64,000 nt of DNA from Codonopsis lanceolata (Eukaryota > Streptophyta > Magnoliopsida > Asterales > Campanulaceae), in contig CM028384.1 of the NCBI GenBank assembly GCA_013146195.2, positions 69,911,990-69,975,989 of the forward strand, given 5' to 3'. Both the position numbers and the translations under genes were made by a program. Position 1 is the stretch's first letter. Each line of letters starts with the position of its first letter. Under the pieces are notes generated by a model. It did no database searches. It was not told the DNA's origin and was given only the letters and a program-made list of their open reading frames with translations. Below are positions 44,861-55,914 of the stretch, one piece after another.

Positions 44861-45269
44861 AAGGGATAGACTCAAGACATATTTCGTACGCTTATTGTTG
44901 GATTTTTATTTTTAATTAACTTTACACACAAATTAATTAGATAGATCATTTATCAGGAATTGTTTTGAATATTGTCCCAGAACTATATGTATTAAATAAA
45001 ATATATTTATGAGGGGCAGAGTAAGAAAAATAAAATAAAATAATTTTATTATTTTCAAGACTAAGGGTACTTTAGGTTTTTCATAAAAGTTTTAAAATTT
45101 CCATCCAAATATCTAGACGAAGTGATGAATGTGTTATATATGCCCAAGTAGAGTGATTAAAGTGTGAAAAAAAATGTTAGAGTGAGCTTAACGAATAATT
45201 CGTGAAAGTAGAGTGACCAAATTGTGATTTATTAATCCAAGAATATCTTCATTTTTATAAAAGTTTCAT

Positions 45270-47059
45270 TTTTTGATGGTATATTGGTATGATGATATAT
45301 TGGTATTAGCATCGCAGATTTTTTTTGACAATTAGATTTATAGTTTTAGTTGTTATGCATGGTGTAGAAGATTGTTTTAATTTATAGTATTGAAGAATTA
45401 TGAATTTAAAAAGTTGCAGAATTTGGTGGACAGGTGGACAGCAGGATTTTCTAAACTATACCGATTACTATAGCATTATAACTAAATTTTTTATAACTAA
45501 AATTGATAAAATCACACTTTCATTCAACTATGACCCACGAAAGAATAAATGAGTATTTGATTATTTTATGTATTGTAGGTGAGATGTTGAAAAACATTAT
45601 TTTGAAGACTATTTTTGCTTATTAAGATGCTAGAAGATCTATAAAAAATCATTAATTATTTGATACTAATTTTTTCTTATATATTTGTAGGTGTTGCAAT
45701 TTTTTTAAAGTCCTCTTGCTAATGAAAAGTGAAAAAATTAATTTTATAAAAGTTATTTTTTTGGGAGAAATTCAGGCCGGCCCCTTTTGTGATACTTTCT
45801 ACCGCTAAAGTCTTACATATTTTTATTTAATCGGTAAGTATATTTTTGAGAGTAAAATGACAAAAATATGCTTAATGAAATTGGATTATGTGCGCTACAT
45901 CGGAAATACAATTTTTGCATCCGTAATCAATTTTGTGCATCGAAAAAAAAAATATGCATTGCAAAATCAAAATTGTGATTCGAAATTTTTTTCAAGGGTA
46001 ATCCATTTTGTGCATAAAAAAAATTGTGCAACCGGGTTAATTGTGCATTAGAATTTTATTAAGGGGTCATCCATTTTGTGCATGGAACAAAAATTTGTGC
46101 ATCATGATTTACTTATGTATTCGACTTTCAAATTGATGCATTGCAATTGTGCATCGGGATGCAATAAAGTAAAGACCGAAGACTACCGTCGCTTTGCTCC
46201 TACTCCTCGTTGTAATGGTCTGTCTAGTCCAGTGGTAGTTGACGAAGGATCTAGCTAGTCCTCGCTTTTCCGTAGATACTTGGAGATAGAAGGAAGTTGG
46301 ATTCTGCTTCACGGAAGAGTTTTAAGGAGCGTCAATGGTAAACGGTTAATAGAGGAATATGACTCTATTAGCTAGGGATGACAAAACTGATTATATATAT
46401 AAACACACGGAGGGTTTCAAATGATTTTCAGAAAAAACTTTCAACCATCATCTATAATGCAATACAACTCATAGTCACACATGTGCAATTGACTAAAGCT
46501 ATTTAGGGGCTGAGATTGATTTCTTTACTGATGAGATCCTACGGTCATTATCACTCCCCGAGTTCACATGTGTGAACGGCGGTTGAGCAACTACCCCCCC
46601 TCTCTCTCTCCAACTCCTCTCACTATTCACGATTGGTGGCCGCTAATCCTTCCTCCACCAAACACATGTCCCTTTTCTTTTAGATATTTTAATTAATTAA
46701 TCAATTTTATGTAAAAAAAAATTCGTAAGTTTTATTATTTGATTTTTTTCTTTTTAACTGTTATCGTAATTAATTTAATCAATTTATTTTTTGAAACTGA
46801 ATCCTAATTTAATTTATGTCTAAGTTTTGAATATTTCTATTTTAATTTTTTCTTTTTAATTGTTATCGTAATTAACTTAATCAATTTAATTTCTTTCCGG
46901 CCCGCAATTTCGTATACAAATAAATTTAAAAAAAAATCGTAAGTTTTGTAATTTGAAATATTTGTTTTTTTCTTTTTAACTGTTATCATAATTAACGTAG
47001 ATAAATTATAAGTAAATATTAATTTATTTTCACATTATCTGTTTCATTTATTGATAAAT
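45270..47059. other. intergenic or Helitron interior, unassigned
   Basis: AT-rich. Repeated ATTTTGTGCATC motifs at 45910-46150. It probably includes the body of the Helitron that ends at 47102, whose 5' end I could not find. Confidence 0.4.
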
Positions 47060-47102
47060 TCACAAACTGGCGCCGTGTCATCGGCACGGGCAAGAGTACT
47101 AG
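47060..47102 (+). mobile_element. Helitron 3' end (5' end not found)
   Basis: A short hairpin (CCGTG...CACGG), an AT-poor spacer and the terminal CTAG (47099-47102) are the classic Helitron 3' end. The next Helitron begins at the very next base. Confidence 0.7.
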
Positions 47103-48046
47103 TCTATATTATAAAAGAGATCAGGGGCTAACTGGCGGTTCAGATCGAATTGTATCAAACACAACTGATGGTCTAGATTGATTAGTAAATATGTGAGTTA
47201 CATATAAGCCCATCAATTATGAGTTATATTTGAATAACCCACTCTACAACCAATAAATACTCAGTTATGTTTTTTTTTTAATTATCCTCTCCACAACCAA
47301 TTACAGTCACAAGAATTAATGTTTTCCTCTAACACATTTTTTAACCACATACTCTCGTTTGAGTTGACGAGGCGATTATCTATAATTTATCCTGAGCATC
47401 AACTGAGTTGTTTTGATGAGATATTTGTTTGTAAGTATTGTAATTAATTTTTGTAATTTTAAATATTTGTATTTTAATTTTATTATTAAAATTTAGTTTG
47501 TAGTTTCCTAATTAATTGTTATCGTAATCAACTGAATCTCAATTTAATTTTTTTCCGACCTAGATTTATTTATTAAAAAAAAACATTTGTTCGTAAGTTT
47601 TGTAATTTTAAATATTTGTATTTTAATTTCTTTCTTTTTTAAAAATGTGTGATAAATTTTCCTTAATAGTCTGAAATATTTATGATTTCAAAATAGTCTT
47701 TTGTTAGTTCACTCTGTCTCATTCAATTTATTTTATATTTTTTGTTTGCCACAATTTTCATTTTTAAGTTTATTTCAATTAACAAGTGTTGTATTGGTGT
47801 GTGTAAAAGATAATGTTTTTGAATGCTTAATTATACTCTTTTTGGATGAGTTACAAAATTTTACAGCGAATAAAATGTTTTATTTCTTTAATTTTCAGGA
47901 AGTCGTCTGTTTTTTTTTTTGTAGTGTACATTGATCCGGACCCTACAAAATCTCAAACATATACTAATTTATTCGCATCATGGTCGTTTCATACATTGAT
48001 CACATCTATACTGATACCGTGCCATAGGCATGGGCATGAAATCTAG
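47103..48046 (+). mobile_element. non-autonomous Helitron, 944 bp
   Basis: Starts TCTATATTATAAAAGAG, a typical plant Helitron 5' end, and ends with a hairpin (GTGCC ATA GGCAT) and TCTAG (48043-48046). It directly abuts a Helitron 3' end on its left and another Helitron start on its right. It has no Rep/helicase gene. Confidence 0.78.
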
Positions 48047-48346
48047 TCTATACATTGAATGTGGGTCTGATCAAATTGTGCTAAATATAACTGACGATCC
48101 AGATTGATTCGTAAGTATGTGAGTTACAAGTGAACCCCTCAGTTATAAGTTATGTTTGAATTACCCCTCTACAATATATATATATAATGACAACAGTGAT
48201 TTTTCCCGCCCAAATTACTTACCATAAATGAAACTCAAATGTAACTTTTCAGCTATACATTGGAAGTTGAGGCACTTTAATTAATATGAAATTTGTATTT
48301 TTTATATACATTATTGTATATGGATATCTTCAATTTATAATTATTA

Positions 48347-48603
48347 CTCCCCCAGTTTTCAAATTAAAGTATTCCTTTCCTTTTTCGTCCGTTCTAAAAT
48401 TATTGTCCTCTTTCAAAACTTTCTTTTTTAAAAAACCACTTTTACCACTTTGCTCTTACATTTTCTACTTATTTTAATTATGAGCATATGTTGAAAGGCC
48501 TCAAATGAAATAACATGGACAAACAAATTATAATACATTCAATTATTATTTTCTTAAACGGTGTGTCGGATCAAAGAAGAAGATAATTTGAAAACAGATG
48601 GAG
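48347..48603. mobile_element. Stowaway MITE
   Basis: 257 bp between TA dinucleotides; imperfect ends CTCCCCCAGTTTTCAAATTA and, inverted, CTCCATCTGTTTTCAAATTA. Interior as in the 62089 copy. Confidence 0.88.
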
Positions 48604-48955
48604 TACTAAAATAGTTATATAATCTTATTATAAATAGTTTTAGCGAACAAAAATATTATTTGAACCTCGCATCGTATGGGTATAATAGGTTTTGAGGTGG
48701 TGTATTACTTATATATAATAGGTTAAAATGGACAATTTACTTGACATGAGGCTTAAGGGTTGAGTTGAGATTTTACTGTTGTAGCTTTATAAATAGTAGA
48801 CATTTTAGTGTTTTTCAATGATGGTTTTTTTTTTAATTTCTCATTTTGGAAATGATCATAAGAAAATAATATTTTTCATCAATAATTTTGTTAAAGTCTT
48901 TTGAATGAGGTGTTAAAGTCTTTTGAATTATTTAGTCCGCGAGTTGAAAATAATA

Positions 48956-49213
48956 CTCCCTCCGTCCCTAAATTATTGTCCTGGTTGACCCGGCACACAG
49001 ATTAAGAAAAAACAATTGATTTGATTATTTATATTGGTTTAATGTGTAGTTTCCTTTAAAGCACATGTGTATGTGGCTCATAATTAAAGTAAGTTGAAAA
49101 AGTAAGGATAAAGTGGTAAAAGTTATGTTCTAAAAAGGTAAGTTTCAAAGTGGACAATTATTTTGGGACTGACGAAAAAAGAAAGGAGGACGATAATTTA
49201 GGGACGGAGGGAG
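48956..49213. mobile_element. Stowaway MITE (near-perfect ends)
   Basis: 258 bp, flanked by TA (48954-48955, 49214-49215). Both ends read CTCCCTCCGTCCCTAAATTA inward, identical over 20 bp, which suggests a young copy. Orientation is opposite to the 62089 copy. Confidence 0.93.
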
Positions 49214-50130
49214 TAGTATGTATGGATGATTTTTTATGTTTATTTCTTTAATTTAATAATCTTATATAAACTGTATTGCGTAAAATATTGTTTCCCAACA
49301 ATATAATATTGGAGGTTTTAATCAAAATGTTTTGGATCCTACTTTAGTTTTTCATTTATTGGATATCACGAATGAGACGATATATTATACTATTTTAAAG
49401 TAAATTTTATTAAAAAATTTATTTTATATATTTTTAAAGCATTACATATTTTTTTCAGCTACTACACAAGTACACGATACTGGGAAGAGCAATTTCTATA
49501 CATACTCACCTTTCACAACTTCAAGTATCTTGGCCATTGTTGATTCAACAAATCATGAAGAATGTTCAAATCCTACTGTCATTTCAAATAAGAAAAAGCA
49601 TTTAAATAGATCTCTCTCGCTTACCCAATGTAAATATTTGTTATGTTTGTTACATCTTTTAATTTTTATTATTAAGTAGATTCAAAGTTATAAATGTTTT
49701 ATCTTTTTTTCTAATTTATGATATTATTTTTTTACTAAATAAATAATACCTCATATTTTGGTGAAACGTTTGATTTTTCATAACTTAAAAATATAATAAT
49801 AAAGATATCATAAAAAATAATGATATTTAATACATTGCAACTTATGATTAGTACTTTACACAAAATGTAATTGAATTTCTTAATTAATATATTTGTTTAT
49901 ATAATAAGTTAAAAGGGAATATATGAATCTTACCTTTAATGTAAGTATGATGTGTATTTTTCTATGATGCAAATGTAAGAGTGAGAAATAATAATAAAAA
50001 ACTGACTCAAATCAACGTAAAATATTATATTAAACTTTCAATAATAATATTTATTTCTTCGTCTTCCTTGAATATTATTTAATTAAAAAAGACTTTTGTC
50101 CGTGCGTTTAACGCACGGGTATAAAACTAG

Positions 50131-50262
50131 TTACATATAAAACCTTCAGTTATAGGTTTTTGTTTGAATTACCCCATTAGTTATAAGTTTTGTTTATCCT
50201 GATCATTCATTAAATTTGATCTCATATCTACACCGTGCATATGGTGCATGCACATATACTAA
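50131..50262 (+). mobile_element. Helitron 3' fragment
   Basis: Begins with sequence like the 5' subterminal part of the neighbouring Helitrons (TTACATATAAAACCTTCAGT, TTTGAATTACCCC) and ends with a hairpin (TGCAT...ATGCA) and CTAA at 50259-50262, another allowed Helitron terminus (CTRR). Its continuity with the elements to the left is uncertain. Confidence 0.5.
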
Positions 50263-50509
50263 TATTCTATTAACCAGAGTCAAACAAACTCAGTCATTTC
50301 AGGAACAATTTAGCCCTCAAACGTTGTGGCCGGTCACAAGTCATACTAATAACAAAGCTCATCTTCAAGACACACAAAACTTGGAAAAAACAAAACAAAA
50401 CAAAGGGTAAATTTGAACCGATCCCTTTTTCAAAAAATTTAACCGTTACAATCCACCGTATTTTTTTTAAATGGGAAAATGACCTTTTTAGGGCGAAAGA
50501 ATTGTGATA
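50263..50509. other. spacer
   Basis: AT-rich and A-rich, no feature recognised. It ends in A at 50509, as expected for the host base before a Helitron. Confidence 0.5.
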
Positions 50510-51409
50510 TCTATTATATAAAACAGATCGGTCGGTTATCAAAAGCTAATTACCGGCCATGATTTATTTTTAACAAAGCTATCTACCGGTCAGAATTAAA
50601 TCTAATCTCAACCGTTTTTATCTCCACAATCCTTATCTCTCTCTATCTCTTTCTCTCTCTTCCTTTAATCTCTCATCTGTTTCTCTCTGTTCTGCCTGAC
50701 CATTTCTTTGATATTTCTCAATTGATCTCTGTGAACTTACTGTCATCATAGTTGGTGGTTTCCCTTCTCTAACATTTATCTTCTTCTTCATCCTCTCTTC
50801 CGGCCAAGCTTCCCGTTCTCAATCCTTACACGTTTTTTTCTCTCTCTTCCTCATCATCTACATCTATTTGAAGCGGTTTTTATCCTCACCCTCATTCCGC
50901 ACTCCCTGACCGTAAACCCAATCAAGCGACCCAATCAACACGTATTTACGGTTGTCATTCATCTTCATCAAACGGGTTGATTGATGGGGATTTAGTATAA
51001 GGAGAAGCTTGATTGAGACGGGAGACATGAAGAAAGGGGAAGGGGAGTTGTTGGGGGAGGAATCGGGGCTTGGGTAAGAGGCGTTGCTGTGGCGGTGATA
51101 GTAATTCGGGGTTTTGTTGTCTTGGATTAGTACAATGTTTGGGTCGGACTGTAAGAATGTGCCGAATTTTGGTTGATCTCGGTTTGGGTTTGTGAAATTG
51201 TGATTTTGCTTTTTTGGTTTTTGGCCAGATGTGTCACCGCCATGGCTGCAACCCGTTCTTCCTTCGATTGGGTTTTTGATTTTTTTTTTTTTTTGGTTTT
51301 TGAGTATCTGTCATCGCCATGGCTTCAAACTGTTCTTCCTTTATTATATTGATTTATTTGACATCGTCCCATACTGGCGTCGTGCCATAGGCACGGGCAC
51401 AGAATCTAG
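50510..51409 (+). mobile_element. non-autonomous Helitron, 900 bp
   Basis: Starts TCTATTATATAAAACAGATC after a host A, ends with hairpin CGTGCC ATA GGCACG, then GGGCACAGAATCTAG (CTAG 51406-51409). No Rep/helicase. The interior has a CT-rich leader-like part (50630-50690) and GCCATGGCT repeats (51239, 51316), which look like captured transcribed sequence. The next base starts another copy. Confidence 0.85.
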
Positions 51410-51530
51410 TCTATTATATAAAACAGATCGGTCGGTTATCAAAAGCTAATTACCGGCCAAGATTTGTTTTTAACAAAGCTATTTACCGGCCAGGATTTGT
51501 TTCGCCATGGCTGCAAGGGAAAGAGAAGGA
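51410..51530 (+). mobile_element. 5' part of a second copy of the same Helitron
   Basis: Its first 70 bp are almost identical to 50510-50580 (TCTATTATATAAAACAGATC, AAAAGCTAATTACCGGCCA). It then jumps to TTTCGCCATGGCTGCAA, like 51235-51252, so it is internally deleted. No 3' hairpin/CTAG follows; the right boundary is approximate. Confidence 0.7.
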
Positions 51531-51857
51531 GCATTTGGGGATCACTCACTCAATACATTGTACCGAATCAATTTTTGCAACACGATGCATCAATTTAAAA
51601 TATCTAAAATAATTTTGCATCACACTCCACCAACACTATAAATCTTGAATTTAAATTACATAGGGCGTGTTTGATTTAACTTATTAATATGTGCTGATGA
51701 CTTATTACTTATGACTTATGACTGGTGATGTTTGATTTAGCTTTTTGAAAGTGTTGATTAACTTTCATAAGTTAGTGTGTGTGTTTGATTAATAAGTTGA
51801 AATCGTGCTGAAATCAAACGTAAATACTAAAATAGCATCATTACAAAATGTGATTTA

Positions 51858-51859
<2 letters not shown>

Positions 51860-51954
<95 letters not shown>

Positions 51955-52410
51955 GTTATAATAATGATAATAATAATAATAATATTAATTATTATTCTTA
52001 TTCTTATTTTTATTATTATTATTATTATTATTATTAATTGTAATAGTATTATTATCATTATTATTTATTTTATTTATTAGTATTATTATTATTATCACTT
52101 TTTTATTAATTTATTAATATTAATACAAGTTTTATCATTGTTATTAAGTATTACTATTATTATTATCATTACTATTGCCTTTATTATTGTTATTATTTTA
52201 TTAACATTAATATTACTTTTATTATTATTATTACTTATAAATTTTAGTATTCATTTTATTATTTTAATAATAATATTAGTTTTATTTATATTATTATTAT
52301 TGATTTAATTTATTATTAATAATATTATATTTTATTATTATAATATTGATATTAGTATTGCTGTTACTATTATTATTACGATTATTCTTACTATATTATT
52401 ATTAATATTA
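51860..52410. repeat. (ATT)n microsatellite, long and degenerate
   Basis: A pure ATT run of about 90 bp (51860-51952) followed by 450 bp of ATT/TTA/AAT variants. It resumes after the LINE at about 53630-53775. The six-frame translations are runs of Ile and are not genes. Confidence 0.95.
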
Positions 52411-53481
52411 CTTTCTTCAGCGATTTCTCTTGTCAGGCTTCCTCGACCTTTATTACTGTCTGCCAAATATGTTTGGCACAAGTCTCTGCCCAGGAAAGTT
52501 GGCATTTTTCTCTGGAGGCTCCTTCAGTATAAACTCCCTATTGACGAAGGCCTTTTGAAAAAAGGTTTTTCATTAGCTTCAAAATGTTCCTGCTGCGCAG
52601 AAGGTAACTTTGAATCTTTTGACCACGTCTTTCTCTCAAGCTTTTCTGCCTCCTCTGTTTGGAACTTTTTCCATGATAAATTTGGGATCCCCTCTCAGCC
52701 TGGCTCTATCCAACAAAGATGTTTCTCTTGGTGGTTGCATCGCTCTTCCCTAGTCTTTAGTCTTCTTCCTTCTTTCATCTTGTGGCATCTATGGAAATTC
52801 AGAAACCATGCTTTTTTTGAAGGTCAACGAGCTCCTGTGCATGTGCTCATTCATAATATTAGTGCAGATCTCCAAGATTCCCTTCAAGCGGCCAACTACT
52901 TTCTTTCTGACTTATCTGTCTCGCCCCGTATTTCTTTTGGGCCTCGTAAGAAGATTACTGTCCAATCTGTGTATTGGTCCAAACCTCCCAGTGGCTTCTT
53001 AAAATTAAACACAGATGGTGCTTGTCGTGGAAACCCTGGCTGTATTGGAGGTGGTGGTATTATTCGTGACTCTCTTGGTAGAGTTATCTATGCCTTCTCT
53101 TCATATTATGGTGATGGTACCAATATGGTGGCAGAGCTTCGGGCTCTTCATTTTGGCCTCCGTTGGATCCTTGACAAAGATTTGGGCAACGTTATTGTGG
53201 AGATAGATTCTAAAGTTATTTTTGACTGTATCACCAAAGGCCATAGTTTCCCCTGGGCTCAATCATATGTTTTTCGAGATATTCTTCGGATTAAGAACCT
53301 CCGGCAAGTTTCTTTTGCTCATTGTTTCAGAGAGGCTAATTCAGTTGCTGATAGGCTGGCGAACTTGGCTTGTGACTCTCTCTCTCAGACTGAGTTTGCC
53401 CATGCTTCAGATCTCCCTCCTCATATTCGTGGTCTCATTAATCTTGATGTTAGAAGCACTCCTTATGTTCGTATTTCTTAA
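52411..53481 (+). CDS. LINE pol C-terminus: zinc-binding region plus RNase H
   Basis: The frame is open from the truncation point (LSSAISLVRLPRP, then SAKYVWHKSLPRKVGIFLWR) to a TAA at 53479-53481, about 356 codons. It has the zinc-binding segment CSCCAEGNFESFDHVF and an RNase H domain with all acidic residues: NTDGACRGNPG, VAELRALHFG, VEIDSKVIFDC and REANSVADRLANLA. Compared with 4623-5939 the two proteins are alike along their whole shared length but differ at many positions, while the catalytic residues are kept. There is no start codon at the true 5' end, since the LINE is truncated. A transposon remnant with an intact RNase H, not known to be expressed. Confidence 0.9.
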   Translation, partial: LSSAISLVRLPRPLLLSAKYVWHKSLPRKVGIFLWRLLQYKLPIDEGLLKKGFSLASKCSCCAEGNFESFDHVFLSSFSASSVWNFFHDKFGIPSQPGSIQQRCFSWWLHRSSLVFSLLPSFILWHLWKFRNHAFFEGQRAPVHVLIHNISADLQDSLQAANYFLSDLSVSPRISFGPRKKITVQSVYWSKPPSGFLKLNTDGACRGNPGCIGGGGIIRDSLGRVIYAFSSYYGDGTNMVAELRALHFGLRWILDKDLGNVIVEIDSKVIFDCITKGHSFPWAQSYVFRDILRIKNLRQVSFAHCFREANSVADRLANLACDSLSQTEFAHASDLPPHIRGLINLDVRSTPYVRIS

Positions 53482-53628
53482 CATTTTGCTTTGTACTCTC
53501 CTTTTCGAGGTTAGGCTCCTCTGTCCTCCCATTTATAAGGGTAAGGCTGGTTGTCCCCCTCAAGTTTGTACTTTTTTTTTTATTTAATAAATCTCGCAGG
53601 GTGCCGCCCCTGTTTCCTTAAAAAAAAA
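52411..53628 (+). mobile_element. second copy of the L1-type LINE, 5'-truncated
   Basis: Same family as 4573-6090 with a shorter 5' end. The coding region, 3' untranslated region (CCTTTTCGAGGT, CCCATTTATAAGGG, TTGTCCCCCTCAAGTTTGTA) and terminal stem-loop CAGGGTGCCGCCCCTG are shared, then an A tail. It is inserted into the ATT microsatellite, so a target duplication cannot be told apart from the repeat. Confidence 0.92.
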
Positions 53629-54450
53629 ATCATTATTAATACAATTTTTATTATTGTTATAACTATTATCATTATTCATATTATTATTTATTAATATTAT
53701 TATAATTCTTTTTATTTATTATTATTAATATTATTATTATTATTATTATTACTTTTTATTTTTATTACTATTATTAAGAAGGGTAATCTTGGAATATAAA
53801 ATTTCAATAAAGAAGAGGACTCACATATTTTTATAAAGTAAAATTAAGCACTAGACTTAGTGGTCGTTTGTTGCAGCTTATTTGGAGTGACTTTTGACTT
53901 TTGATTTTTAAAAATCATATTTAAAGTGTTAGTTTCAACTTATAAGCCAGAAGTCAATAAGTAAGGTACAACACTCTTTATGCATTGAAAAGCCAAAGCC
54001 AAATTAAAAGCCAAATTTTTTTACTTTTTTGGTTTTTTTTTTTAAACATGAAGACAACTATTCATTAATAAATATTTGATTATCCTCATTTCATCCTTTT
54101 ATGAAATATACATAAAAATATGAATACTAAATTTCAAGTTTTTTTTTGTTAACAAATAATTATAACAGCTCATAAGCAGCTTTTAAACAGCTGTAACAGA
54201 CAGTTTATCATGCAATCAACCACAAGTCATTCAGCCACCAACTTAAGCTATCAGCCATAAGTCATAAGTCATCAACCATAATAAATGAGCCCTTAGTGTT
54301 TACAGCTTATAGCCTTACATGTGCTTTAAGTGACTTGTACATGATTTATGACTTATCTTACCATAAGTGAAATCAAACGCTTCAAAAACAACTTATGGTA
54401 AATTATAAGTAATAAGCACTTTCAGATAAGTCAAATCAAACATGTCCATA

Positions 54451-54830
54451 ATCCAATACATGCATAGCGTTGCATCTAGTCAAGCACCCAATTTATGCAT
54501 CGTGTTGCAAAATTATGATGAACCAGACATTCATATCTTCCGCCTTCTTCCTCCTTCTCTGCCTTCGTTTCTGTTGAAAAATCGTCCAGTCCATCAATGT
54601 ATCGTACTTTATGAATGAGAAAAATCATCTAAGTCCACGTTTTGTTGTGCAACAATTGTGATTTTTGAACTCCAAAGTATTGGCTGGAGCTGTGGAAGGA
54701 GCCGATCTGTGCATTTCACAAATAATATTTTGAAAATGGACTTTAGTGGTTGAAAAAAACTATGGAATGAAGCGATTAAATAGTTGAAAAAGATACCAAC
54801 CAACAATTTGTCCTAAAAACAACAATTAAG
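54451..54830. other. spacer
   Basis: Contains the outer inverted copy of GCAACACGATGCAT; otherwise nothing recognised. Confidence 0.4.
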
Positions 54831-55453
54831 CTCTGTTTATTTAACGGAAAATGACTTCTAAAAACGTTTTCTTCATTTTATGACATTTAGAAAATGTAGC
54901 CAATATAAAAGTTTTTTCGATTTAACGGAAAACGAAGCCTTATTTTTAGGAAAAATGACTTACTAATTTATTTTTCGTAAGTCATTTTTCAAATGTTCGA
55001 ACACACTATATATTTATAAATTATAGCTTTAATCAATACTCATTACGTCCTAAAATTTGTGTGCACTATATTATTTGGGGAAGTCCTAAATATTATCCAT
55101 TTTCTTTTGTAAAACGTTTTTTATATCAATTATCAATTTTTTTATATTTGTATTTGTGAGATTGAAAAATGATGGACCGTAGTGATTTGACACAACTAAT
55201 GATAAATTGAGGGTTACTAAAGAAAAATTATTTAAAGTTCAACATTATCTTATATTCAATATGTGCATTAATATTATAATACATTTTTTGTATTTATTCA
55301 TAAATTATTTTTCGTAACATTTTTCCGTGTGTTTGCCAAACATCTGAAAATGTTTTCCATCATGTTTTCAAAAGATTTACCAAACTCCTAAAAATGATTT
55401 TTTTTTCATTTTCCAAAATCATTTCGAAAAACATTTTCGTGAAACAAACGGAG
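54831..55453. mobile_element. hAT-like MITE
   Basis: Ends CTCTGTTTATTTAACGGAAA and, inverted, CTCCGTTTGTTTCACGAAAA, about 620 bp, no genes. Several GGAAAATGACTT-like motifs recur inside in both directions. No clean 8-bp target duplication was seen, so the superfamily is a guess from the ends. Confidence 0.65.
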
Positions 55454-55508
55454 TTTTATCAAGACCATGGAGGCAATCCCCACAGTTTGTAGGAGTACAA
55501 GAAACTAA

Positions 55509-55911
55509 GAACATCTTCAATGTTAACGTAGATGTGAAAGAAATTAGATGTTACCTAAAATTTATATTATTTTTTTAAGAAAAAACATCTACAATGTAAA
55601 TGTGGTTGATGAGTATGAATATGATGTGACAACCAAATTTGTTCACTTTGTAGATAACAATGTCAATTTTTTACATTATACTTGAAGGTGTGGATACATC
55701 CTAGTTATCATTATTTTTTATAAAAACTCTTTTTATTGGTTGTTCTTTTTTTCTTTTATTTTTTTGTCAAATATTGTTTTAATGGGTGATTGTATGTCAT
55801 ATAAGATTAAATCCAAATTTATATTTGAGATATCCATTTTAATTGAATGTAAAAAGAAAAAAAATAGACACATATAATGTCGACGGCCACAAATACATAG
55901 TGGTGATACTC
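55509..55911. mobile_element. Tourist-like MITE, 403 bp
   Basis: Ends GAACATCTTCAATGTTAACG and, inverted, GAGTATCACCACTATGTATT, with TAA on both sides (55506-55508, 55912-55914). No genes. Confidence 0.7.
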
Positions 55912-55914
55912 TAA

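Larger units (their letters stand above)
42973..45231. mobile_element. inverted-repeat transposon, about 2.26 kb
   Basis: The first 85 bp (TAAATCGTAATTTGGTCACT, then CATTAAGCTCACGCTA) are inverted at 45146-45231 (TAAATCACAATTTGGTCACT, TTAAGCTCACTCTA). Such long inverted ends suggest a Mutator-like element. It has no transposase. It contains two gypsy-tail/LTR pieces and a 137-bp tandem duplication. A direct repeat of 39 bp (ATTCAAGAATATCTTCATTT and more) lies just outside both ends, too long for an ordinary target duplication. Confidence 0.7.
48047..50130 (+). mobile_element. Helitron-like element with two nested Stowaway MITEs
   Basis: Starts TCTATACATTGAATG right after the previous CTAG; its first 120 bp match the same part of the 47103 element (GATTGAT, GTGAGTTACA, AGTTAT...TTTGAATTACCC). 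A perfect 8-bp-stem hairpin (CCGTGCGT TTA ACGCACGG) and ACTAG mark a Helitron 3' end at 50130. Whether the start at 48047 and this end belong to one element or a nested pair is unsettled. Stowaway copies are at 48347-48603 and 48956-49213. Confidence 0.6.
51661..54450. mobile_element. inverted-repeat element holding a microsatellite and a LINE
   Basis: The first 23 bp, TAGGGCGTGTTTGATTTAAC and TTA, match inverted 54427-54450 (TATGGACATGTTTGATTTGA...). Both interiors carry CTTAT-rich repeats (GACTTATTACTTATGACTTA). Further out, TTTTGCAACACGATGCAT (about 51573) is inverted at about 54498-54517, so the palindromic arrangement is larger than the element. hAT-like in style. The inside is a long ATT microsatellite with the second LINE inserted in it. 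Confidence 0.6.

Noticed and set aside
46205..46250. tRNA-like string CTAGTCCAGTGGTAGTT
   Set aside because: Resembles a D-arm only; no anticodon or T-arm partner and no cloverleaf.
51805..52080. Long open frames of mostly Ile
   Set aside because: Translation of the ATT microsatellite on both strands; not a gene.
52411..53481. Domesticated host RNase H gene
   Set aside because: Truncated LINE structure, A tail and a sister copy with target duplication explain it; no promoter or start codon seen.
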